19,432 bases of DNA, taken from assembly GCA_964568355.1 (NCBI GenBank), contig CAZMRK010000645.1, positions 1 to 19,432 on the forward strand, in the 5' to 3' direction. The stretch comes from JAJPJX01 sp964568355. Its GTDB lineage: Bacteria > Acidobacteriota > Terriglobia > Bryobacterales > Bryobacteraceae. Position numbers and translations under genes: made by a program. Below are positions 12,775 through 19,432 of the stretch, in pieces. Every line of letters starts with the position of its first letter. Within the stretch, counting starts at the first letter, position 1. The notes under the pieces are model-generated. The model saw nothing but the letters and a program-made list of their open reading frames with translations. It did not search any database and was not told the DNA's origin.

Positions 12775-15228
12775 TCATTCCGCCCGGAGCGCCAATACGG
12801 GGTCGATGCGCGTCGCACGCCGCGCCGGGATGTAGCAGGCGGCCGCCGCCACAATTCCAAGAAGCGCCACCACCACAAGGTAAGTGGTGACATCTGCGGG
12901 GCTGATTCCGAACAGCAGCCGGGTCATTACTCGCGCGCCGGCGAAGGCTGCCAACAATCCGGCACCGATGCCCCAGCCAACCATGCTCATGCCTTCGCCC
13001 ATCACCTGCCGCAGGACGTCAGTGGGCCGCGCACCCAGAGCCATGCGGATGCCGATCTCCTGAACGCGCTGGCTGACCGAGTAGGAAATGACGCCGTACA
13101 AGCCTACCGAGGCCAGCAAAAGGGCCAAAGCTCCGAAGATGCTCAGCAGGGCCGCGCCCAACTGGGGGGCCCAAAGCGACCGATCGAGCGCCTGGGGCAC
13201 GGTCATTACGTCGACCAGGAGCAGATCGGGGTCCAGGCTCTGTACTTGCCGACGAAGGTCGCCCAAGCACCGGGCCGGATCGCCGGAGGCGCGGGCGTAG
13301 AGCGTAACAGCGGGGGCATAGCTCTGCCGCAAGGAGAGGTAAACCATGGCCCGGGGAGGCTCGCTCAGTTCCTGGTAGGCGCTGTCGCGCACCACGCCGA
13401 CGACCTCATAGGTGGCCGTCTCGCCGAAGAAGTGGAAGCGTTTCCCGATGGCTTCCCGAACAGGACCGCGCCAGAAGCGGCGCGCCAGAGAGTGATTCAC
13501 GATAGCCACCACCGGGGTGTTCGGCATGTCCCGGTCGCTGAAGTCGCGACCGCTCTCCAGCGGGATGCGCAGGGTTTGGAGATAGCCCGGCTCTACGCGG
13601 TTGAGCAGCGTGAGCGCCCCCTGACCTTCGGCTGTCGCGGTTTCGCCGTCGATGACGATGGTACGCGCCGTGGGGCTCTGGAAAGGCGGGTTTGTGGAAA
13701 GAGTGACTGCTTCTACCCCCGCCACCTGGCGGGCCCGTTCAAGCGCGGCGCGCAAGAACTCCTGGCCCGCGGGCGCGCTGTAGCCTCGCCTGGCCAGGTT
13801 GAAAGAAAGCACCAGCAGATGACCCGCATCGAAACCGACGTCCAGGTTCTGGGCCTGGCGCAGACTCCGGATGAACAGGCCGGCGCCGCTGAGAGCCACT
13901 ACGGCCAGCGCGACCTGGGCCATCACCAGTACCGCCCGGAGCCCGAACTTTCGCCGGAGCGCGCTGAATTGGGAGCCGCGCTCCTTCAAGGCGGTCACCA
14001 GGTCCGTGTGCGTGGTTTGCCATGCGGGGGCTAGCCCAAAGATCAGCCCGGTGAGGATCGAGAGGGCGAACGTGAACAGAAGGACGTGGGAATCGAGGGT
14101 CAGTTCGATCCGGGAGGTCACCATCGAGGCGGGCCGCGCCGCCCAAAGCAAATCTCTGCCCCAGCGCGCCAGCGCCAGGCCGACGATGCCGCCTATCGCC
14201 GACAGCACCAAGCTTTCGGTCAGGAGTTGGCGGATGAGTCGCCATCGCCCCGCGCCCAGAGAGAGGCGGATGGCGATCTCCTTACTGCGGCCGGAAGCCC
14301 GCACCAGCAGCAGATTGGCCACGTTGGCGCAGGCAATCAACAGGACCAGCGCGACCGCTGTCGTCAGGACTTTGGTGGCCAGCAGGAAGCGGTCCCGCGA
14401 GTTCGGGTGGATCACTGCCTCGCTGAGCGGGATCAGCGTTACCGTCCGTCCCTCGTTATCCTGTGGATATTCCTGCTCCAGCCGATGGGCGATGGTCTGC
14501 ATCTCGGACGCGGCCCGGCGCAGATCGACACCAGGCTTAAGCCGGCCGATGGCGGTGAAGAGCAGTGCCCGGCGCTGCCGGAGCCATGTTCCGGTGGGCA
14601 GCACCTGTTCGTACATCATCATCGGGATCCAGAAGTTCGGGCTCACCAGCGCATTGGCGCCGTGGAACTCCGGAGGAGCGACGCCCACTATGGTGAAGGG
14701 AGTGTCGTTCAGCCGGATCGTTTTACCCGATATCTGCGGGTCCCCTCCGAAACGGGTTTTCCACAGGCTGTAGCTGATCACTACGACCGGAAACGCACCC
14801 GGAACCTGGTCCTCCTGCGACAGAAAATCCCGCCCCAGGACCGGCTTAACCCCAAGCACGCGAAAGTAATTTCCCGTCACGATCTGCGCGCCGGTTTGTT
14901 CCGGCCGGCGCCCTAAGTTCATGGTGACGGGAGTGGACGAATATAGAATCAGGCCGGAAAAGATATCATTCTGCCTGAGATACTCCTGGTAATTGGGGTA
15001 GGAACAAAGAAAATATCCCGGATTCCTCCGATCCAGGGTATATATGGAAACTAACTGGGCCGGCTCTTCCACCGGCAGCGGGCGCAACAGGACGGCGTTA
15101 ATGACGGTAAAAATGGTGGTATTGGCACCTATGCCCAAGCCGATGGATAGGATGGAGACGGCGAGAAATGCCGGGCTTCGCGGCAATGTTCTCAGGGTAT
15201 AAAGAACATCCTGAAAGAAACTTCCCAT
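12775..15228 (-). CDS. ADOP-type (duplicated MacB/FtsX) permease
   Basis: An 817-residue inner-membrane protein made of two MacB/FtsX-like halves. The first half has a TM helix at about 19-47 ('SILSIGLGIGANTTIFTVINAVLL'), a periplasmic MacB_PCD core, then three TM helices including 'LVLLIACANVANLLLVRASGR' and the coupling segment 'KEIAIRLSLGAGRWRLIRQLL'. The second half repeats the plan, starting at 'RAVLVMAQVALAVVALSGAGLF' and ending with 'EIGIRMALGARPTDVLRQVM' and the diagnostic terminus 'PARRATRIDPVLALRAE'. The length and duplication match acidobacterial duplicated orphan permeases, which lack an adjacent ATPase, as here. Such proteins probably couple to a separately encoded MacB-type ATPase in export or mechanotransmission. 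The ATG at 15228 has no clear Shine-Dalgarno. TATACT (15248-15243 on minus) is close upstream, so the message may be nearly leaderless. No PadR regulator is adjacent, though many family members have one. Confidence 0.92.
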   Translation of the reverse strand: MGSFFQDVLYTLRTLPRSPAFLAVSILSIGLGIGANTTIFTVINAVLLRPLPVEEPAQLVSIYTLDRRNPGYFLCSYPNYQEYLRQNDIFSGLILYSSTPVTMNLGRRPEQTGAQIVTGNYFRVLGVKPVLGRDFLSQEDQVPGAFPVVVISYSLWKTRFGGDPQISGKTIRLNDTPFTIVGVAPPEFHGANALVSPNFWIPMMMYEQVLPTGTWLRQRRALLFTAIGRLKPGVDLRRAASEMQTIAHRLEQEYPQDNEGRTVTLIPLSEAVIHPNSRDRFLLATKVLTTAVALVLLIACANVANLLLVRASGRSKEIAIRLSLGAGRWRLIRQLLTESLVLSAIGGIVGLALARWGRDLLWAARPASMVTSRIELTLDSHVLLFTFALSILTGLIFGLAPAWQTTHTDLVTALKERGSQFSALRRKFGLRAVLVMAQVALAVVALSGAGLFIRSLRQAQNLDVGFDAGHLLVLSFNLARRGYSAPAGQEFLRAALERARQVAGVEAVTLSTNPPFQSPTARTIVIDGETATAEGQGALTLLNRVEPGYLQTLRIPLESGRDFSDRDMPNTPVVAIVNHSLARRFWRGPVREAIGKRFHFFGETATYEVVGVVRDSAYQELSEPPRAMVYLSLRQSYAPAVTLYARASGDPARCLGDLRRQVQSLDPDLLLVDVMTVPQALDRSLWAPQLGAALLSIFGALALLLASVGLYGVISYSVSQRVQEIGIRMALGARPTDVLRQVMGEGMSMVGWGIGAGLLAAFAGARVMTRLLFGISPADVTTYLVVVALLGIVAAAACYIPARRATRIDPVLALRAE

Positions 15229-15308
15229 TGCGAGTCACGACTAGTATATCGCTCGCAATTGCGGAAGAAACGGTCTGAATTTCGCCCTGAGTACTAGCAA
15301 GCGATGAC

Positions 15309-15321
15309 GGAAACCGTTTCC
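15309..15321. promoter_or_regulatory. Short palindrome upstream of the ADOP gene
   Basis: GGAAAC and GTTTCC flank a single C, giving a 13-bp palindrome about 80-93 bp before the ADOP start codon. A related half-site (GAAACGG) lies at 15267-15273. The arrangement could bind a dimeric regulator, but at this length chance occurrence is quite possible. Confidence 0.2.
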
Positions 15322-15349
15322 TGACGGAGCTGGAGGGCCAACCGGGTAC

Positions 15350-15398
15350 AGGCAACGAATTTCGCAAATGCGGCGAAATTCATGCCAGTCCCCGCTTG
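15350..15398 (-). repeat. 49-nt dispersed palindromic repeat, copy B
   Basis: Read on the minus strand, this is the second copy of the element at 355-403, identical at 46 of 49 bases. Here the palindrome is better preserved: GAATTTCGC and GCGAAATTC form a perfect 9-bp stem around a 7-nt loop. The element starts 21 nt after the stop codon of the DUF4097 gene, in that gene's orientation, and precedes the ADOP gene. It could stabilise or end the DUF4097 message. Confidence 0.78.
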
Positions 15399-15419
15399 GC
15401 AGGGTCGCCAGGGGATAAG

Positions 15420-16262
15420 CTACTCGATCCGGACGCTACCGGAACCGGTACTTACCCGCAGTAATGATCCGCCACCCCGGATCTGCCCGCGCATGGCATG
15501 ACGGCTGATGGTTCCGCGGACCGTCATCGGTTGATCCACCGTCAAGGAACCGGAACCGGTATGGGCATCGAGGTCATACCCGCCGCTGTTAGGCAACTTC
15601 AAATCGACTCCGCCCGATCCGGTGTGCACATCGACCGTTCCGGGCGTCACCTGTTCCACCTTGACCGATCCGCTTCCAGCCTGCGCGTTGACGGCTCCGG
15701 AAACTCCCAAAGCCTGGATTCCTCCGCTGCCCGTGTGGGCGTCGACACCGCCCTGGATCTGAGCCAGTTCGACGCGTCCCGATCCGGTCTGCGCGCGAAC
15801 CGGGCCGCCGATCCGCGCGATGCTCACACCACCCGAGCCGGCCAGTACCTCGACGGGGCCCTGGATGCCTTCGACCGTCTGATGGCCCGAGCCACCGTGC
15901 GAGCGCAGCCTGGTCTGCTGCGGCACCAGAATTTCATAATTGATGGACACGTGCCGCTGCAGCCATTCGTCGCGGATGGGGCCCACGCGGACAGAATTGC
16001 CGGTCTGCTGAATGGGTGGATTCTTCTCCAATTCCCCGATCTGCTGTTCGGCTCCGTCGCGGGCGCGAATGGTTCCGTGGATTTTGACGGTGGCGGAGTC
16101 TCCCGCGCGCACGATCAGGCTGCCGGAGCCGTTTTGCACGTCCAGTTCTACCGGCCCAGAGACCTGAAGAGTCCGGTCAAACGAGCCGGTTGCCTCCATG
16201 GCCCAGAGAGGCAGCGCGAACGCCGCGCAGGCCAGCGCTGCCTGGTATCCGCGAATTTGCAT
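15420..16262 (-). CDS. Exported DUF4097-type beta-solenoid repeat protein
   Basis: The protein has 280 residues from the ATG at 16262, which has a perfect AGGAGG 4 nt upstream and opens directly with a signal peptide (MQIRGYQAALACAAFALPLWA). The mature protein is built from short beta-strand repeats of about 17-20 residues. From mid-protein on, each ends in a Ser/Gly turn: 'LAGSGG', 'AQTGSGR', 'AHTGSGG', 'AQAGSGS', 'VHTGSGG', 'AHTGSGS' and a final 'STGSGSVRIE'. This is the DUF4097/adhesin-like beta-helix pattern. Such proteins are thought to be periplasmic or cell-surface and may act as stress or envelope proteins; no enzyme motif is visible. It is upstream of the ADOP permease on the same strand but separated by 191 bp containing a repeat element, so co-transcription is uncertain. 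It is divergent from the TIR-domain gene. Confidence 0.82.
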   Translation of the reverse strand: MQIRGYQAALACAAFALPLWAMEATGSFDRTLQVSGPVELDVQNGSGSLIVRAGDSATVKIHGTIRARDGAEQQIGELEKNPPIQQTGNSVRVGPIRDEWLQRHVSINYEILVPQQTRLRSHGGSGHQTVEGIQGPVEVLAGSGGVSIARIGGPVRAQTGSGRVELAQIQGGVDAHTGSGGIQALGVSGAVNAQAGSGSVKVEQVTPGTVDVHTGSGGVDLKLPNSGGYDLDAHTGSGSLTVDQPMTVRGTISRHAMRGQIRGGGSLLRVSTGSGSVRIE

Positions 16263-16348
16263 GGTTCCTCCTGACGCCCATAGACGGACTGCCGGGTGAA
16301 ATGTTAGCATCCGTCCGCAACTATCCGCTCTGCTTACAATGGAGACTT

Positions 16349-17758
16349 GTGTCGCTGACAGTCTTCCCCTGCCATGCTACCGCCGATGCCGCGATGGCCC
16401 GTGAACTGGCTGATTTCCTGCGAGCGGGGGCCGGTGTAACGGTTTTCCTGGAGGAGGGCCGCATGGCTCCGGACGAATCTCTATTCGCCAAAGTGGCGGA
16501 TGGCATGATGGCCGAGGTTCTGCTGGTGCTGCTTTCCCCTCATTCCTCGCCGCCCCGCTGGGTGCTCGACGAATGGCGGCCGGTCTTTCTGGAGGACCCG
16601 AAAGAAGCCGGGGTCGCCCTGGCGACCGTGCTGGTCGAGGAGTGCCGCTTCCCGGAGTTGCTGCGGCGCAAGGACTTCTTCTCCCTGGCGGAAGACCGCC
16701 TGGACGGCTTCCGGAGGATCAAGCGCTGGCTGCTGGAATTGCGCGGTCCGGTACGCGAGCCGCGCTTTGTGCCTGGGCGCGTCCACCTGCCGCCGGGCGA
16801 AGAGGATGCCGTGGACCGCCTGCAAGCCACATTGGCCGACTCGCCCGGCCGGGTGACTCTCGATTCCGGAATATCTCAGACGCTGCTGGCGCTCGAATTC
16901 GCGCGGCGGTTTGGATCCGAATTTGAAGATGTCTTCTGGCTGGCGGGCCAGGGTCGAACGGCGGCGGCTCTGGTCGGGGATCTGGCCTCGCAATTGGGGC
17001 TCAAACTGGATGGCCAGACGGAAGAGAACGCGGAAGCGCTGGGCGAGTCCCTAAGACAGCGGCGATACCTGTTGGTCCTGGACAGTCTGGCGGAGGACCA
17101 GGTGGCGATGGTGGATCCCGGCGGGCGGGCTTCGGTACTGGCAGTCCGGCCTGCACAGGCCGCTCCCGCAACGGTGCCGGAACTTGCTAACTTGTCTGCG
17201 GAAGAGCGCCGTTTGCTCGAAGTCATGGCCGTGTGCGCGCCCGGAGGCTTCCTCCTGCCGCTCGCCGCGCAGGTGGCGCTGATGGACGAGGAAGTGGCGC
17301 GGGAGACGGCGGCTCATTTGCTGGAGCGCGGTCTGGTGGCGCCGCTCGATCGCGATGGTAACTGGTACTATCTGCCATCCCCGCTGCGTCGCGCGCTGAG
17401 ACCATCGCCGCGGCTGGCTCGCCGCCATGCCCGCAATGCCGGAGAGTTCGCCGCCGTGCAGCATGCGTTCGCCTGGGCGCTGGCGCAAGGAGCCGACGAA
17501 GAAGCTTGGGAACTGGCTCGCAGCCTGGGACGCCGGGGGATCGCGCGGGCGCGCCAGGATGATCGCCTGGCGGAAGCGTACGAGATGGCCGAGGCTCTCT
17601 ACCGCGCCGCCGAATGCCGGCAAGACCGGCGCGCGCTCGAAGAAGGCTCCTGGGAAATGATCTGGATTCTGGAGCGCTGGGATCGCCTGGACGAGGCGCA
17701 GGACCTGGACCAATTGCGGCGATCCCAATACGCCGACCAGATGTGCTTCGAATTTTGA
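16349..17758 (+). CDS. TIR domain fused to a degenerate NB-ARC/STAND-like region
   Basis: The protein has 469 residues from a GTG at 16349, chosen because TGGAG lies 4 nt upstream and the TIR fold starts at once (SLTVFPCHATADAAMARELADFL). The open frame extends 53 codons further, but over the DUF4097 promoter. The TIR domain spans about 1-130. 'SSPPRWVLDEW' (66-76) aligns W71-xxx-E75 with the SARM1 WVHKE active-site motif, so NADase activity is plausible. Residues 140-250 resemble NB-ARC: 'EFARRFGSEFEDVFWLAGQGRTAAALVGDLASQLGL' and a Walker B-like 'YLLVLD' (240-245). The P-loop, however, reads DSGISQT (172-178), without the lysine. A winged-helix-like segment follows (about 276-350), then a helical TPR-like tail. 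In this family class TIR acts as effector or oligomerising adaptor, and STAND as switch. With the P-loop lost, ATP gating is doubtful. There is no neighbour of known defence function. Confidence 0.75.
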   Translation: MSLTVFPCHATADAAMARELADFLRAGAGVTVFLEEGRMAPDESLFAKVADGMMAEVLLVLLSPHSSPPRWVLDEWRPVFLEDPKEAGVALATVLVEECRFPELLRRKDFFSLAEDRLDGFRRIKRWLLELRGPVREPRFVPGRVHLPPGEEDAVDRLQATLADSPGRVTLDSGISQTLLALEFARRFGSEFEDVFWLAGQGRTAAALVGDLASQLGLKLDGQTEENAEALGESLRQRRYLLVLDSLAEDQVAMVDPGGRASVLAVRPAQAAPATVPELANLSAEERRLLEVMAVCAPGGFLLPLAAQVALMDEEVARETAAHLLERGLVAPLDRDGNWYYLPSPLRRALRPSPRLARRHARNAGEFAAVQHAFAWALAQGADEEAWELARSLGRRGIARARQDDRLAEAYEMAEALYRAAECRQDRRALEEGSWEMIWILERWDRLDEAQDLDQLRRSQYADQMCFEF

Positions 17759-17764
17759 GCGCTG

Positions 17765-17870
17765 ATGGAGATTGTCCGCTTGCTGACGCGCGCGGTTCGG
17801 TGGCGGTGTTGAGGGGGAGCAATGGAGATGTCCGCTTGCTGACGCGCGCGGTTCGGTGGCGGTGCTGAGG
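17765..17870. repeat. Two-copy tandem repeat of an intergenic element (57-bp period)
   Basis: Bases 17765-17814 and 17822-17870 are near-identical 50- and 49-bp copies, differing by one inserted T (GATTGTCC versus GATGTCC) and one T/C change near the end. A 7-bp spacer (GGGAGCA) separates them. The core TTGCTGACGCGCGCGGTTCGG looks like a dispersed intergenic element that I associate with acidobacterial genomes, where its translations (LADARGSV, LLTRAVR) turn up in spurious proteins; this is from memory. It fills nearly all of the gap between two convergent genes (TIR gene and dienelactone hydrolase). Confidence 0.85.
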
Positions 17871-17875
17871 CGCGG

Positions 17876-18595
17876 TCAGGCTTGGAAGAGCTCGTGGAAG
17901 AAGGTTTGCATGGCGGACCAGGATCGCTCGTCGGTGGGCTTGTGATACGCCAATCCGTTCAGGCCGCGCTCTGCGGCTTTGGGATTGGTGAAACTGTGCA
18001 TAGCGCCGCCATAGAGGATGAGCTGAAAGTCGGCTCCAGCGCGCGTCATCTCCTCTACAAACGTCTGGACCTGAGCCGGCGGAACGAACGGATCTTCGGT
18101 GCCGATACAGGCCAGGATTTTCGCGGAGACTTTCCCTGCTTCGGCCGGCTGCTGGGTGGAAAGATTGCTATGGAAACCGACCACGCCGACGACCGGAGCC
18201 CCACTGCGGGCCAATTCGAGCGAAGCCGTACCGCCGAAGCAATATCCGATGGAGGCGATGCGGTTCGGATCCACTTGCGGCAAACTCGAAAGGGCGTCGA
18301 ACGCCGCCCGGATGCGCGCGCGCAAGGTAGGTACATCGTTGCGCAGAGCGGCAGTCCAGCCCAATCCCTCCTGGGTGCTCGAGGCCTGGCGCCCTTCGCC
18401 AAACATATCCGCGGCCAGGGCTACGTAGCCCAGCCCGGCGAGCCGTTCGGCCCGCTCGCGTACGTGCTCTCCGACGCCCCAAGCCTCGTGCACGACCAGA
18501 ATGCCGGGACGTTTTCCGGGCCTGGCTTCGTCATAGGCCAGATATCCGCGAAAGGTCAGGTCACCCAGGCGATATTCGAAGTTTTGCGTCTTCAC
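17876..18595 (-). CDS. Dienelactone hydrolase family alpha/beta hydrolase
   Basis: The protein has 239 residues, starting at a GTG (18595). It is cytoplasmic: there is no signal peptide. The dienelactone hydrolase triad is complete: nucleophile C119 in the elbow 'IGYCFGG' (116-122), D168 in 'GTEDPFVP' and H200 in 'GAMHSFTNP'. E37 in 'VVHEAWGV' matches the glutamate that activates the cysteine in Pseudomonas DLH. The family hydrolyses dienelactone to maleylacetate in chloroaromatic breakdown, but most homologues outside such operons are general carboxylesterases or lactonases, and no catechol-pathway genes are near. The C-terminal 'SWSAMQTFFHELF' is typical. It begins 20 bp after the stop of the sulfotransferase gene on the same strand, so the two are probably co-transcribed. 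No strong ribosome-binding site precedes the GTG. Confidence 0.88.
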   Translation of the reverse strand: MKTQNFEYRLGDLTFRGYLAYDEARPGKRPGILVVHEAWGVGEHVRERAERLAGLGYVALAADMFGEGRQASSTQEGLGWTAALRNDVPTLRARIRAAFDALSSLPQVDPNRIASIGYCFGGTASLELARSGAPVVGVVGFHSNLSTQQPAEAGKVSAKILACIGTEDPFVPPAQVQTFVEEMTRAGADFQLILYGGAMHSFTNPKAAERGLNGLAYHKPTDERSWSAMQTFFHELFQA

Positions 18596-18615
18596 GGTTC
18601 ATCACCGATTCTATG

Positions 18616-19432
18616 CTACACTCCGTGGCTCGCCCAAGCCTCCTCGTAGCTGGCCACGGCGGCGTCGCGCACCGACTCAATGGCCTGGGGAACGGGCCGA
18701 TCCTTGTAATTCGTGCTCGAAAGCGATTCGGTTTGGGCCATCACCTGCCGCAGGGCCGCTTCATCCAGACGATCGGGCGGCAGTCCCAGCCGCTCGTGAA
18801 TGCTGGCCAACACTTGCGTGGGCTTGCTGATCAGATCAGCAAAGCGAACGACGGCTAGCTGTGTCCGGGGCAGTTCCTTGACGCTCTGCGCCAATGCCTC
18901 ACTGGAGAATCGAAGCGCCGCGGCCAGGAATGCGTTGAGCTGGCTGTCCAGGACCCCCGGCTCGACTTCCCAAAGGGCATACCTTCGGATCATCGCCTTC
19001 CACATCTTGACGTTGGAAAAGAAGACGTCGATAGGGTCGCGCAGCACCCAGACGATGAGCGACTCGGGCATCTGGCGCAGGATCGCGGAGATCCGAAACG
19101 TATGGTTGGGTGATTTGAGCAGCAGCCGGCCGGAGTGGCCCTGTTGTACGCTTGCCAGAAACAGGCGCCAGCGGGTCCACCACTGGTCCGGGGGCAATTC
19201 CGCCCACACTTTTGGATCCAGCCAGCGCTCCAACTCCGGCAGCCGGCGCGGGTCAAAGAACGCCCGGTATACGGAAGGAATGCCCTGCGCTAGCATGGCG
19301 AACTCGTCTTCCTGCGGCGAATCGGCGCTCACGGCGAAGGAATCCATCGGCCGTACCGCGCGATGGTCGCCGGGCGGAGCGGAATGAAGCAGATGCATCG
19401 ACGAGTTCATGCACTGCCAGGTGTTCGGCGCG
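18616..19432 (-). CDS. Sulfotransferase family protein (5' end outside window)
   Basis: The frame is open to the right edge, so the gene is partial. A methionine at 19410 is internal, because the codons before it (reading APNTWQC) continue the conserved family sequence. 'HRAVRPMDSFAVSADSPQEDEFAM' (about 16-39 after that Met) is the 'RPxDNMxxxxDxPQEDEFA' block of bacterial sulfotransferase_3-type proteins. 'LLLKSPNHTFRISAILRQMPESLIVWVLRDPIDVFFSNVKMW' (96-137) holds the 3'-phosphate-binding motif RDPxxxFxS, with R124 and S132. The PAPS 5'-phosphosulfate loop should be beyond the edge. Such enzymes move sulfate from PAPS to lipids, sugars or small molecules; the acceptor is unknown. The C-terminal 'ASYEEAWASHGV' ends the protein. 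A dienelactone-type hydrolase gene follows after 20 bp, probably in the same transcript. Confidence 0.85.
   Translation of the reverse strand, partial: APNTWQCMNSSMHLLHSAPPGDHRAVRPMDSFAVSADSPQEDEFAMLAQGIPSVYRAFFDPRRLPELERWLDPKVWAELPPDQWWTRWRLFLASVQQGHSGRLLLKSPNHTFRISAILRQMPESLIVWVLRDPIDVFFSNVKMWKAMIRRYALWEVEPGVLDSQLNAFLAAALRFSSEALAQSVKELPRTQLAVVRFADLISKPTQVLASIHERLGLPPDRLDEAALRQVMAQTESLSSTNYKDRPVPQAIESVRDAAVASYEEAWASHGV

Noticed and set aside
16190..16348. 53-codon 5' extension of the TIR gene frame
   Set aside because: It overlaps the ribosome-binding site and signal-peptide codons of the divergent DUF4097 gene. The TIR fold begins directly at the GTG at 16349, which has a TGGAG site.
17765..17870. 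CRISPR array
   Set aside because: There are only two repeats of about 50 bp with a 7-bp spacer, and no cas genes. It is a tandem duplication of an intergenic element.
16349..18595. Multi-gene defence island
   Set aside because: Only the TIR-domain gene has defence-like features. Its neighbours (DUF4097, dienelactone hydrolase, sulfotransferase) belong to no known defence system and there are no mobile-element genes.

Overview
The window looks like a piece of an Acidobacteriota chromosome, most likely from the Bryobacterales/Solibacter branch. This is inferred from gene content and not tested by any search. The pointers are a single-gene duplicated FtsX/MacB permease without an ATPase (the ADOP type), a DUF1592-type cytochrome next to a DUF1552 protein, a DUF6259 glycosidase-like protein, a secreted DUF1326 protein, high GC, and dispersed intergenic palindromes. 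No rRNA, tRNA, CRISPR array, transposase, integrase or phage gene was seen.

Left part (1-4458). The window opens with the last codons of a molybdenum-hydroxylase FAD-binding subunit, followed 3 bp later by a small Cys-rich protein. Two secreted plus-strand proteins follow, DUF1326 and GlcG/HbpS-like, separated by a textbook intrinsic terminator. The GlcG-like gene meets a minus-strand YVTN beta-propeller gene tail to tail with 1 bp between them. A GNAT acetyltransferase lies upstream of the propeller gene on the minus strand. Divergent from it is a small protein with a possible transglutaminase-like Cys/His/Asp set.

Centre (4459-10823). A 327-bp stretch holds a 35-codon membrane-protein ORF, a REP-like palindrome and a strong hairpin over a stop codon. 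Three minus-strand genes for exported proteins follow: a cytochrome-like DUF1587/1595/1592/1588/1585 protein, a DUF1552 protein overlapping it by one base, and, behind its own promoter with an operator-like palindrome, a DUF6259 glycosidase-like protein. This resembles an outer-surface oxidation and polymer-use module.

Right part (10824-19432). An O-antigen ligase/polymerase gene overlaps an SDR oxidoreductase gene. The ADOP permease converges on them and lies downstream of a DUF4097 beta-solenoid gene. Divergent from DUF4097 is the most unusual gene: an N-terminal TIR domain with a plausible NADase glutamate, fused to an NB-ARC-like region with a ruined P-loop. A tandem duplication of an intergenic element separates it from a minus-strand pair: a dienelactone hydrolase and a sulfotransferase that runs off the right edge.

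The best non-coding observation is a 49-nt element present twice (355-403 on plus, 15350-15398 on minus, 46/49 identical). Each copy lies about 20 nt after a stop codon and in the same orientation as the gene it follows. The TIR gene is the best candidate for an undescribed signalling or immune protein, but nothing next to it completes a recognised defence system.
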